From Candidatus Aminicenantota bacterium (lineage in GTDB: Bacteria; Acidobacteriota; Aminicenantia; Aminicenantales; Aminicenantaceae), in contig DAOWCB010000077.1 of NCBI GenBank assembly GCA_030633795.1, positions 1 through 6,701 of the forward strand: a stretch of DNA of 6,701 bases. Direction: 5' to 3'. The notes under the pieces are model-generated. The model saw only the letters and a list, made by a program, of their open reading frames with translations. It did not search any database and was not told the DNA's origin. Numbering within the stretch: position 1 is the first letter of the stretch; each line of letters starts with the position of its first letter. Of this stretch, positions 1 through 6,679 are shown one piece after another. The position numbers and the translations under genes were made by a program.

Positions 1-542
1 TGACAGGGCTTTTTGTCTTGGGTTTCGTGTTCAACAAACCGTTTACTCTGGTCCTGGTCAATAAGATGCTCCTGGGATTTTGGCCCCATTGGCAGCCCCA
101 TCTCTATTCTTACATTCTCGTCGCCGGAATTCTGTTCATCACTTTCGTGGACAAAAAAAATCCTTACTGCGAATGGTTCTGTCCCTTCGGATCTGCCCAG
201 GAATGTCTGGCAGTGATTGGGGGCGGAAAAAAACGCCCTCCCAAGAATGTCCACGCTGCTCTGCGGTGGTTCCAGAGGACATTAGCCCTTGGCGCGATTG
301 TAATCGCTCTTCTTTACCGCAACCCGAGCATCTCCAGCTACGAGGTTTTCGGCGCCTTTTTCCACCTGATCGGGACCAACTTTCATTTTATACTGTTGGG
401 AATTGTGCTTGTTGTGGCGCTTTTCATTCGCAGGCCTTGGTGCAGCTATCTCTGTCCCCTCAGACCGGTTACAGACTTCATTCGGCTCGTGCGGAATTGG
501 ATTCGAGACCTCTGGATGGGTCTCCGCCCAAAGACAGCTTAG
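1..542 (+). CDS. NosR/NapH-like 4Fe-4S membrane protein, 3' part (5' end outside window)
   Basis: The frame is open from base 3 with no stop before the TAG at 540-542, so the gene begins upstream; the TTG at base 18 is not a convincing start. About 180 residues are visible. Hydrophobic stretches suggest at least three membrane helices. Two cysteine motifs, CEWFCP (Cys codons at 168 and 180) and CSYLCP (Cys codons at 441 and 453), each follow a helix. This paired CX3CP arrangement is typical of the NapH/NosR/CcoG-type Fer4_5 membrane proteins, which pass electrons between quinones or periplasmic partners and Fe-S proteins. The protein ends about 28 residues after the second motif with a basic tail (many Arg), so it lacks the C-terminal dicluster ferredoxin domain found in NosR. 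An N-terminal periplasmic FMN-binding domain could lie upstream but cannot be seen. The next gene starts 38 bases later. Inferred role: membrane electron conduit for the flavoprotein-ferredoxin pair downstream. Family assignment is fairly sure; the partner is a guess. Confidence 0.85.
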   Translation, partial: TGLFVLGFVFNKPFTLVLVNKMLLGFWPHWQPHLYSYILVAGILFITFVDKKNPYCEWFCPFGSAQECLAVIGGGKKRPPKNVHAALRWFQRTLALGAIVIALLYRNPSISSYEVFGAFFHLIGTNFHFILLGIVLVVALFIRRPWCSYLCPLRPVTDFIRLVRNWIRDLWMGLRPKTA

Positions 543-580
543 GGATAAATATATAGAATGATGGATAGGGTAATTTCGTT

Positions 581-2005
581 ATGATGTTAGCCGTTGTCGT
601 CATTTATCTAACATTAACCGTCGGGATAAGTCTATATCTCAGCAAGCGGGTCAAAACCACCACAGATTTTCTGATAGCCGGAAGAAGGCTAGGATTGCTC
701 CTTACAACATCCACTTTGGCCGCCATCCAGTTGGGCGCTGGTGTGATCTTGGGGGGTGCTGAATTGGGTGCGCAAAGCGGCGTTTGGCCCGGAATGTGGT
801 ATGGGATCGGGTGCGGCGGCGGATTGATCCTGGCCGGACTCCTCGTGGCATCCAAACTGAGAAGGCAAGGCGGTTATGTCCCCCTGGATTTTTTCGCTGC
901 TCGTTACGGAGAAAAAAAATGGGTTCGATTCTGGGGATGGCTCTCCAATATCCCGAGCCTCCTCGGTATTTTTGTTGCCCAGGTGATGGCAGCAGGAACC
1001 ATCTTTTCCCTATTCGGGGTCGATTATAAAACAGGGATCATCATCAGCGGTGTTGTGATCATGCTCTACAGTGTTTTGGGAGGAATGATCAGTGTTGCTG
1101 TCGTAAATTTTTTACAGCTGGGCATAATCATCCTAGGAATTCCCCTTGTGGCAGTCATGTCCTTGCTGAAATCGGGAGACACTTTTTCCGAAACCGCAGC
1201 CCGAACGCTCTCCACTCCGTTCATTCCCTCCGGCATGCTTTCCCAAGCCGTGTTCATCATAGTCCCATTCTTCCTGGCCATATCCGTTTCTTACGATGCC
1301 TTTATGAGATACCAGTCAGCAAAATCTGAATGGGTGGCAAAATGGGGATGCATCCTGGGTGGGATCATCGTGATCCTGATCAGTTTTTGTGTGGGGATTG
1401 TGGGAACAACCGGCAAGGCCATTTTTCCCACTCTTGAAAATGCAGAGGTTCTGCCCAAAATGATTCAAGCAACTCTTCCGCCTGTGCTGGCCGGTCTCGT
1501 CGTTTCCGCCCTTCTTGCTGCAGCCATGTCGACAGGTAATTGCCTGCTCATCTCACTGGCAGGGTGTTTTTCGAGAGATTTGTACAACAAAGTATTCCAT
1601 CCCTCTGTGAAGCTCGACGAATTGAAACACTCCAAAACCTTATCAAGAATAGTCATTGTAGGGATGCTTATCATTGGGGTAGCCATAGCCTTTTACGCCA
1701 AGGGAATTTTGTACACGATCATCATTTTTAATTATCCTTACATGGCAAGCCTTCTCGTTCCACTTCTGGGCGGTGTACTCTGGAAGAGAGCAACGACCAA
1801 AGGGGCCATTGCAGCCATTTTTGTGGGGGGCGCAATAGGCATAGCCTCCTTTGTGGCCGGAGTTCCGGGACCTTTGCAGGGCCTGTTCAACATCGACCTG
1901 GGCCTGCTCATAGCTTATGCTGTTTCCACTATTGTTTTTGTGTCGGTCAGCCTGGCAACCTCAGATCAGGGCTCTGGTACAATCCAAAAAAGTCATAGTG
2001 TTTGA
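581..2005 (+). CDS. Sodium:solute symporter family (SSS) transporter
   Basis: This 474-residue, strongly hydrophobic protein is near the usual SSS length. It would use the sodium gradient to import a small organic solute. Family marks in order: an N-terminal helix followed by DFLIAGRRLG (residues 29-38), the usual SSS stretch before the first core helix; GGMISVAVVNFLQLG (167-181), matching the SSS signature but with Asn176 where many members have Asp; SYDAFMRYQSAKS (237-249); and LLAAAMSTGNCLLIS (311-325), followed by SRDLYNKVF. Ser317-Thr318 align with the Ser pair of the second sodium site in vSGLT, so sodium coupling is likely kept. The start is ATG 581, with a modest AGGG at 567-570; ATG 584 is an equally possible start. 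No terminator-like hairpin separates it from either neighbour, which supports cotranscription. The substrate cannot be read from sequence; context suggests the compound processed by the deiminase-like and flavoprotein enzymes. Confidence 0.95.
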   Translation: MMLAVVVIYLTLTVGISLYLSKRVKTTTDFLIAGRRLGLLLTTSTLAAIQLGAGVILGGAELGAQSGVWPGMWYGIGCGGGLILAGLLVASKLRRQGGYVPLDFFAARYGEKKWVRFWGWLSNIPSLLGIFVAQVMAAGTIFSLFGVDYKTGIIISGVVIMLYSVLGGMISVAVVNFLQLGIIILGIPLVAVMSLLKSGDTFSETAARTLSTPFIPSGMLSQAVFIIVPFFLAISVSYDAFMRYQSAKSEWVAKWGCILGGIIVILISFCVGIVGTTGKAIFPTLENAEVLPKMIQATLPPVLAGLVVSALLAAAMSTGNCLLISLAGCFSRDLYNKVFHPSVKLDELKHSKTLSRIVIVGMLIIGVAIAFYAKGILYTIIIFNYPYMASLLVPLLGGVLWKRATTKGAIAAIFVGGAIGIASFVAGVPGPLQGLFNIDLGLLIAYAVSTIVFVSVSLATSDQGSGTIQKSHSV

Positions 2006-2020
2006 AACGTCTGGTACAAT
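1973..2020 (+). repeat. 11-bp direct repeat TCTGGTACAAT (two copies)
   Basis: An identical 11-mer occurs at 1973-1983, in the last codons of the symporter gene, and at 2010-2020, just after its stop codon, with a 37-base period. The second copy lies immediately before the flavoprotein ribosome binding site. It could be a small duplication or a protein-binding pair, but a chance repeat of this size in a window of this length is not excluded. Confidence 0.4.
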
Positions 2021-2033
2021 AGATTAATATTCG

Positions 2034-2045
2034 AAGGAAAGAGAG
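2034..2045 (+). promoter_or_regulatory. Ribosome binding site supporting the GTG start of the flavoprotein gene
   Basis: A purine-rich stretch with AAGGA (2034-2038) and GAGAG (2041-2045) precedes GTG 2051 by 12 and 5 bases. The nearby ATG triplets at 2064, 2071 and 2080 are out of frame, so the GTG is the only start that keeps the whole N-terminus before the FAD-binding fold. Confidence 0.55.
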
Positions 2046-2050
2046 CGAAG

Positions 2051-4003
2051 GTGAAAGATAATTCATGTCAATGCCTGAAATGGCCCTATCCCCTTTTGTA
2101 TGACAAAGTCCAAAAAGTGACCACGGATGTTTTGATCCTCGGCGGAGGAATCGCAGGCTGTTGGGCTGCCATCGCTGCAGCTAAAAAAGGTGTTCGAGTA
2201 GCCCTCGTAGAAAAAGGGGCAACCATCCGAAGTGGAGCCGGCGGTTCAGGATGCGACCACTGGGAATCGGCCGCCACAAACCCGTGTTCCCGCATATCAC
2301 CAGAGGAACTCACCCAGGCCATGATCAAAGCCCACCACGGCTACAACAACGGGATCTCTCATTACATCGAATGCCGCGAAGGCTATGACCGGCTATTGGA
2401 CCTGGAAAGATTTGGCGGGAAGATCCGGGACACCGAGGATGAGTTCCTAGAGGCTGAGTTTCGGGATGAAAAAACCAAATTTTTATTTGCCTATGACTAT
2501 GAAAATAAATTCACCCTTCGTGTCTGGGGGACAACATTCAAGCCTGCTCTTACCAAAGAATGCCGGCGTTTGGGAGTCAAAATATTCGACCGGACTATGG
2601 CCACTTCCCTTTTAACGGAAGGGGGCAAACAAGGGGCAAAAATTGTGGGTGCGACTGGAGTCAACGGCCGCACCGGGGAATTTATCACTTTTCAGGCCAA
2701 GGCCACAGTCCTCTGCATGTCTCGACCCACGCGGATCTGGCTGTTCTCTCCGGGACTTCCGGGAATATCCGAGTTCCGGCCGCCCCAGTGCACGGGCGAC
2801 GGCCATGCTATGGGATGGAACGCGGGTGCGGAATTTGCGATGATGGAAAAATCGGTGAAGGGGGAATGGTCGGGCTTGCGCAGTTTTCCACCTTATGGAA
2901 CGGGAAACACCCACAACACCTGGTATGCCTGCAACATGGTCGATGCCGATGGCAGAGAGATTCCCTGGGCGGATAGAGACGGACGAACCCTCACGGACAT
3001 TTCTCTGCGGTACCGACCTTCACTAGGACAAAAGCTCTTTTTGAAGGGTGGGGGCGAATCGGATATTCCTACCTATGAATTCCAGGGGCCGGATATTCTC
3101 CCGTTAGAAGAGCTTTTAGCGAAAGGCTTCAAACTGCCTTTTTATGCGGATCTGACCGGTATGCCGGAACAGGAACGAAAGGCAATTTGGGGCTTAATGG
3201 TCGGGGAGGAAGGAAAAACAAAAATCCCCATACTGAAGACCTACACCGAAGCCGGTTTCGATCCAAAAAAACATCTGATTCAAAGTTACGGTGACGGGTG
3301 GAGATCAGGGGGATTTCTTCCCCAGGAACGGCAGCTTTTTGGCCTGCCCGGTGGCATGGTTAATGACTGGAATTTGAAGACAAACCTGGAAGGACTTTAT
3401 GCAGCCGGGGATCAGCTTCTTGCCTCGAACTGTCATGGGCATGCCGCCGCTACCGGACACTACGCCGGCCGGCACGCCGCCGATTATACAAAGGAGGGGG
3501 CTGTTTCAAAGATCGATAGCAATCAGGCGAAAAAGGAACGCATCAGGATTTATGCGCCGCTAAAAGGAGATGGCAGGATCGGGTGGAAAGAAATGAACAT
3601 GCGCATAACCAGACTCATGCAACATTATTGTGGGGAGATCAAGACCGAAGAACTCCTGACAACCGGATTGGGCTTGTTGAAGAACATTCAGAAATTAGAG
3701 GTTCCTCAGATCTCTGCGCAAAATCCGCATGAGTTGGTCCGCACATTGGAGGTTCTGAATATCCTCACCAATGCAGAAATCATCCTGAATGCCTGTATGG
3801 CCCGCAAAGCAAGCTCAAAACCCCTTCATTTCCGCAGGTCAGATTATCCAGAAATGGATCCGCCTGACTGGAAAAAGTTCATCACGATAAAACTTGAGAA
3901 AAACAAAGTCGAAATCGGTGAAAAACCATTGGATTATTATGGACAACTAAAGGAAAAATACGAATCCCACAACTCAGACTATTTGGAAGAACACGGCTCA
4001 TGA
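2051..4003 (+). CDS. FAD-dependent oxidoreductase, fumarate reductase/AprA-like flavoprotein subunit
   Basis: This 650-residue protein has the layout of the succinate dehydrogenase/fumarate reductase/adenylylsulfate reductase (AprA) flavoprotein superfamily. The dinucleotide fold starts at about residue 26, with GGGIAG (31-36) and the acidic end of strand 2 at Glu54 in LVEKG. GGSGCDHW (64-71) follows at the FAD-contacting loop. CTGDGHAMGWNAGAE (247-261) and GLYAAGDQ (448-455), then ASNCHGHAAATG (458-469), are the later FAD-binding motifs. The C-terminal part from about residue 490 is helical and contains HFRRSDYPEMD followed by a Trp, the family's C-terminal signature. There is no Tat or Sec signal, so it should be cytoplasmic. 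The reaction would be a hydride-type oxidation or reduction of a small organic acid or related compound. The ferredoxin gene overlaps its stop codon, so the two probably form an AprAB-like complex. It is not an obvious true APS reductase: the partner is shorter than AprB and no sulfur genes are visible. The substrate is unknown. Confidence 0.93.
   Translation: MKDNSCQCLKWPYPLLYDKVQKVTTDVLILGGGIAGCWAAIAAAKKGVRVALVEKGATIRSGAGGSGCDHWESAATNPCSRISPEELTQAMIKAHHGYNNGISHYIECREGYDRLLDLERFGGKIRDTEDEFLEAEFRDEKTKFLFAYDYENKFTLRVWGTTFKPALTKECRRLGVKIFDRTMATSLLTEGGKQGAKIVGATGVNGRTGEFITFQAKATVLCMSRPTRIWLFSPGLPGISEFRPPQCTGDGHAMGWNAGAEFAMMEKSVKGEWSGLRSFPPYGTGNTHNTWYACNMVDADGREIPWADRDGRTLTDISLRYRPSLGQKLFLKGGGESDIPTYEFQGPDILPLEELLAKGFKLPFYADLTGMPEQERKAIWGLMVGEEGKTKIPILKTYTEAGFDPKKHLIQSYGDGWRSGGFLPQERQLFGLPGGMVNDWNLKTNLEGLYAAGDQLLASNCHGHAAATGHYAGRHAADYTKEGAVSKIDSNQAKKERIRIYAPLKGDGRIGWKEMNMRITRLMQHYCGEIKTEELLTTGLGLLKNIQKLEVPQISAQNPHELVRTLEVLNILTNAEIILNACMARKASSKPLHFRRSDYPEMDPPDWKKFITIKLEKNKVEIGEKPLDYYGQLKEKYESHNSDYLEEHGS
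3985..3990 (+). promoter_or_regulatory. Ribosome binding site for the ferredoxin gene, inside the flavoprotein gene
   Basis: GGAAGA lies 9 bases before ATG 4000 and within the last codons of the flavoprotein gene. Together with the ATGA overlap (start 4000-4002, stop 4001-4003) it points to translational coupling and roughly equal production of the two subunits. Confidence 0.6.
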
Positions 4004-4272
4004 AGGGCAAAAAGATTTTTATCCATCCAGAGACTGCCGCGCTAAAACCGCTTTCGTTTAACATTGAGTTATGCGACGGCTGCAACAGATGTGTTGAGGT
4101 GTGCCAGGTCGACATCCTTGTTCCCCATCCAAATAAAGGAAACCCTCCCGTGGTGGTCTACCCTGGGGAGTGTTGGTATGGCGGTTGTTGTGTAGCGATC
4201 TGTCCCAAACCGGGGGCAATAAAATTAAACACGCCTTTGATGAATCGCGTGTACTGGAAAGAAAAGGCTTAA
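4000..4272 (+). CDS. Dicluster 4Fe-4S ferredoxin, AprB-like electron-transfer subunit
   Basis: This 90-residue protein has two cysteine clusters. The first is CDGCNRCVEVC (Cys25, 28, 31, 35), a standard 4Fe-4S motif, although the last Cys is followed by Gln rather than the usual Pro. The second is CWYGGCCVAICP (Cys58, 63, 64, 68). The usual spacing would put a cysteine at position 61, which is Gly here, while Cys63 is an extra neighbour of Cys64. The second cluster may therefore be ligated unusually or be a 3Fe-4S centre. The tail, GAIKLNTPLMNRVYWK, resembles the C-terminal stretch of small ferredoxins encoded beside AprA-like flavoproteins. The ATG overlaps the flavoprotein stop, so a complex with that protein is very likely. 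The ferredoxin would relay electrons between its FAD and a membrane partner, possibly the CX3CP protein at the left edge. It is shorter than true AprB, which has a longer C-terminal extension. The product is cytoplasmic. Confidence 0.93.
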   Translation: MKGKKIFIHPETAALKPLSFNIELCDGCNRCVEVCQVDILVPHPNKGNPPVVVYPGECWYGGCCVAICPKPGAIKLNTPLMNRVYWKEKA

Positions 4273-4281
4273 CCATGATGT

Positions 4282-4287
4282 AGGGGA
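4282..4287 (+). promoter_or_regulatory. Ribosome binding site for the deiminase-like gene, closely spaced
   Basis: AGGGGA ends only 3 bases before ATG 4291, a shorter gap than usual. No other in-frame start lies nearby; the preceding ATG-ATG at 4275 and 4278 runs straight into TAG. The start at 4291 is therefore kept. Confidence 0.5.
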
Positions 4288-4290
4288 CCG

Positions 4291-5238
4291 ATGGAACAAA
4301 CAAAAACAAAAAAGGAGTGGCTAGCACTTGAAACCTCAATCGCAGAGGATTTTTCGGAATATTGGGGCGGGGACTGGGGGTGCGACTCCGAAGTGGGGAC
4401 ATTAAGAGCCGTGCTTCTAAGGCGGCCGGGAAAAGAGATCGAAGGTGTCGAGGATCCCGAATCGTGCCGGTGGCTGGATGTTATGGATGCTAAGATCGCC
4501 AGAGAGCAACACGATGCTTTGGCCGATCTTTACCGGTCTCAAGGTGTCAAAGTCTATTATGTGGAAAAGATGCGCGACGACAGGCCCAATGCCCTTTTCA
4601 TGAGGGATAATGTGCTGATGACACCCCAGGGTGCCATCGTCGGAAGACAGGCCATGGCTTGTCGAAGGGGTGAGGAAAGATATGCGGCAGAAGCTTTGGC
4701 ATTGTTGGGAGTTCCGATCGTCAGGACTATTTCCGGGAGGGGGATTTTTGAGACCGCTTGCTGCCTCTGGGTAGATGCCGAAACCGTCATCCTCGGAACG
4801 GGAAACCGTGCCAACAAGGAAGGAGCACAGCAGGTCGAGCAAATTTTAGGCTCGATGGGGGTGGAGCATTTTCTCGCTCTTCAAATTCCGTACGGTTATG
4901 CCCACATCGACAGTATTATCAGCTTTGTCGAAGAAAAAACAGCGGTGTTCGATCCGGCCCGCCTTCCCTGGGATGTGTGGACAGATCTCAAAAAGAGAGG
5001 TTTCAAACTTCTTGAAGCGCCATCTCCTCACGAAACGCAGGAGCTGGCCCTCAATTTTGTCACTCTGGCTCGCGGTTCTGTTGTGATGGCTGCGGGATAT
5101 CCGGTCACAAAACAATTCCTGGAGGATCACCGCATTCATGTTATCGAAGTGGAGATTGCGGAACTTCGCAAGGGTTGGGGTTCTCTTCACTGCATGACTG
5201 CTATTCTCAGAAGGGATCCTATCGGCCGGCTGGATTAA
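4291..5238 (+). CDS. Arginine deiminase/amidinotransferase-superfamily enzyme
   Basis: This 315-residue protein belongs to the guanidino-group-modifying superfamily that includes arginine deiminase, dimethylarginine dimethylaminohydrolase (DDAH) and glycine amidinotransferase. Its length falls between DDAH and arginine deiminase. Core residues expected from the family are present: FMRD (Asp106), IFE (Glu154), HID (His205, Asp207) and HCMT with the likely nucleophile Cys301. GNRAN (171-175) resembles the loop whose Arg holds a substrate carboxylate in arginine deiminase. The N-terminus, SEVGTLRAVLLRRPG (33-47), is also typical. One clear oddity: where the family usually has FEGGD or FEGAD, this protein reads FETACC (153-158), with Cys157 in place of Asp. 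The likely reaction is hydrolysis or transfer of a guanidino group through a covalent Cys adduct in the cytoplasm; substrate and outcome (citrulline-type, urea-type or amidino transfer) cannot be decided. It follows the ferredoxin by 18 bases, in the same operon, and its stop overlaps the stop of the opposing permease gene. Confidence 0.93.
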   Translation: MEQTKTKKEWLALETSIAEDFSEYWGGDWGCDSEVGTLRAVLLRRPGKEIEGVEDPESCRWLDVMDAKIAREQHDALADLYRSQGVKVYYVEKMRDDRPNALFMRDNVLMTPQGAIVGRQAMACRRGEERYAAEALALLGVPIVRTISGRGIFETACCLWVDAETVILGTGNRANKEGAQQVEQILGSMGVEHFLALQIPYGYAHIDSIISFVEEKTAVFDPARLPWDVWTDLKKRGFKLLEAPSPHETQELALNFVTLARGSVVMAAGYPVTKQFLEDHRIHVIEVEIAELRKGWGSLHCMTAILRRDPIGRLD

Positions 5239-6602
5239 GAGCTGTTTTTCTTTTTCCACATAAAATAAACAGGGATGCCGACAATCATCAGAGCCACTCC
5301 TGCTAAGGATTCGACCGGTCTTCTGACAAGAGTGTTCAGCAAGATTCCTGAAAGGGCCACGATAAAGATCAACGGGACCACAGGATAGCCCCAAGCTTTG
5401 TAAGGTCGAGGAAGATCTGGGCGTTTTTTTCGGAGGGTGAATATTGCGGCCGCCGCCAGAACCCAAAACAGGATGCCGGCAAACATGGCAAAGGTGAACA
5501 ACTGCTCAAAAGTGCCGGTTAATGCGAGAAGGGAGGCCCAGATCGCCTGAAGGACAAGGGAGAAGCCTGGCGTTTTGAAACGGGGATGCACGCCCCCTAC
5601 CTTTTTAAAGAACAACCCATCCCGGGCCATGGCGTAGTAGACGCGGGGCCCAACAAAAATGCATCCGTTTAATGCACCTAGGATGGAAATGAGAATCATG
5701 GCAGAGATAACTCCTGCCGCCGTGGCCCCGAAAAGGGAGGAGGAAGCCCTCTCGGCCACCGTAACAATTCCCTTCATTTCCCCAACCGGGAGGGCGAGGA
5801 AATAGATGACATTGGTGAAAAAGTAAAGGAGGATTATGCCTAATGTGCCCATGATCAGGGCGAATTTCAGGTTGCGTTTGGGATTGGTTATCTCTCCGGC
5901 GACATAGTTGATGTTGTTCCACCCGTCGAACGCCCAGAAAACAGACACAAAAGCTAGCCCGAACCCGGTCAAAAGCTGGGCGAAACTCCATCCTTCCGGA
6001 TTGATGGACAAATCGATCGAAGCCCCTCTGGCAAAAGCAAATCCAAAAATGACAAAAAACAGGATGGTCCCGATCTTGATGACGGTCAGGACATTCTGGA
6101 TTGTCTTGCCGAAAGTGACTCCGACATAGTTGACAGCAGAAAGAAGAATGATCACTGCAACAGCAACCAGTTGGCCTCTGGATAACGTGTAAGTGTAACT
6201 TCCCAACTTGGAAGAAAAGACAATTTCTTTGGTAGATAAAAAAGGAAAAAAGGAGCCGAAGTACTCGGCGAAAGCCACTCCGAGGGCCGCGATGGATCCT
6301 GTCATGTTGACCAGAAACATTTTCCATCCGAAAAGAAATCCGTACAGCTGGCCGTACGCTTCCCGGAGATAGACATATTGCCCGCCGGCTTCTGGTAAGG
6401 AAACCCCGAGTTCGGCGTAAGTCAGCGCGCCTGCCAAAATCAAGAGGCCTCCCAGAAGCCAGACAAGCAAAATCATCGGTGCCGAGGGGACCGCCTGCGC
6501 CATGATCCCGGTCGTCAGGAATATTCCCGAGCCTATGACAATCCCCATCATCATCATGGTGGAATCGAAGAGCCCGAGCTGCCGGATAAGTCTATCTTTC
6601 AC
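5235..6602 (-). CDS. APC-superfamily amino acid permease (LAT/SteT-like)
   Basis: This 455-residue membrane protein with about 12 hydrophobic segments has the marks of APC amino acid transporters. Helix 1 contains GIVIGSGIF (20-28), the unwound segment that binds the amino and carboxyl groups of the substrate. Helix 2 and the next loop read LTYAELGVSLPEAGGQYVY (60-78). Helix 6 has FWAFDGWNNINYVAGE (222-237) followed by NPKRNL, and helix 8 leads to GPRVYYAMARDGLFF (318-332). These match the LAT branch and recall Bacillus SteT, a serine/threonine exchanger. Uptake or exchange of an amino acid is likely; the substrate is not readable. The start is GTG 6602; an in-frame TAA at 6609-6611 rules out anything longer, and the next in-frame Met codons lie at residues 15-19, right at helix 1. 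The ribosome site is weak (AAGAAG at 6605-6610, only 2 bases from GTG). The gene faces the operon and may be separately regulated. Confidence 0.95.
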   Translation of the reverse strand: MKDRLIRQLGLFDSTMMMMGIVIGSGIFLTTGIMAQAVPSAPMILLVWLLGGLLILAGALTYAELGVSLPEAGGQYVYLREAYGQLYGFLFGWKMFLVNMTGSIAALGVAFAEYFGSFFPFLSTKEIVFSSKLGSYTYTLSRGQLVAVAVIILLSAVNYVGVTFGKTIQNVLTVIKIGTILFFVIFGFAFARGASIDLSINPEGWSFAQLLTGFGLAFVSVFWAFDGWNNINYVAGEITNPKRNLKFALIMGTLGIILLYFFTNVIYFLALPVGEMKGIVTVAERASSSLFGATAAGVISAMILISILGALNGCIFVGPRVYYAMARDGLFFKKVGGVHPRFKTPGFSLVLQAIWASLLALTGTFEQLFTFAMFAGILFWVLAAAAIFTLRKKRPDLPRPYKAWGYPVVPLIFIVALSGILLNTLVRRPVESLAGVALMIVGIPVYFMWKKKNSS

Positions 6603-6648
6603 CGCTTCTTATTCATAACGAATTTCCCCGCTTTTCTCAAGCCAATTC

Positions 6649-6679
6649 GGGGACAGGTACCTAATTTTTATTAATCCCC
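6649..6679 (+). repeat. Palindromic repeat-like element with GGGGACAGGTACCT
   Basis: The element opens with GGGGACAGG, contains the perfect 8-base palindrome AGGTACCT (6655-6662), has an AT-rich middle, and closes with TCCCC (6675-6679), which can pair with GGGGA (6649-6653). From memory, GGGGACAG-type motifs followed by an AT-rich run are common beside REP-associated tyrosine transposase (RAYT) genes and as scattered intergenic repeats. No transposase is visible, so this could be the end of such an element continuing beyond the right edge, or an unrelated inverted repeat in the permease upstream region. Confidence 0.4.

Noticed and set aside
558..584. An 8-codon reading frame whose TGA overlaps the symporter ATG
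   Set aside because: It is too short, has no well-placed ribosome site, and shows no leader-peptide features such as runs of one amino acid with a terminator. Overlap by chance is likely.
5216..5258. Possible terminator: GC-rich ATCGGCCGGCTGGAT followed by a T-rich stretch
   Set aside because: Only ATCC/GGAT and the self-complementary GCCGGC core pair; the stem is broken and the T-run is separated from it by about ten bases.
4846..5466. Long minus-strand open frame (206 codons) across the deiminase/permease junction
   Set aside because: It is antisense to two well-supported genes; its translation is low-complexity and rich in Arg, Ser and His, with no recognisable domain.
5605..6327. 240-codon minus-strand open frame inside the permease gene
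   Set aside because: It is a shifted-frame shadow of the permease on the same strand, with unnatural composition (many His, Arg, Cys, Gln), while the permease frame matches its family throughout.
6599..6616. A 5-codon ATG reading frame (MNKKR) overlapping the permease GTG
   Set aside because: It is a minimal frame that any ATG could create; nothing suggests it is translated. It was also considered as an upstream start for the permease, but it is out of frame.
6612..6640. Minus-strand promoter candidate TTGAGA-17-TATGAA before the permease
   Set aside because: The hexamers fit moderately, but transcription would start almost at the GTG, leaving no leader or ribosome site. It was not strong enough to annotate.
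6619..6653. Second inverted repeat, TCCCCG (6625-6630) with CGGGGA (6648-6653)
   Set aside because: It competes with the GGGGA/TCCCC pairing already listed, has a 17-base loop, and the flanking CGAATT/AATTCG matches are not concentric with it.
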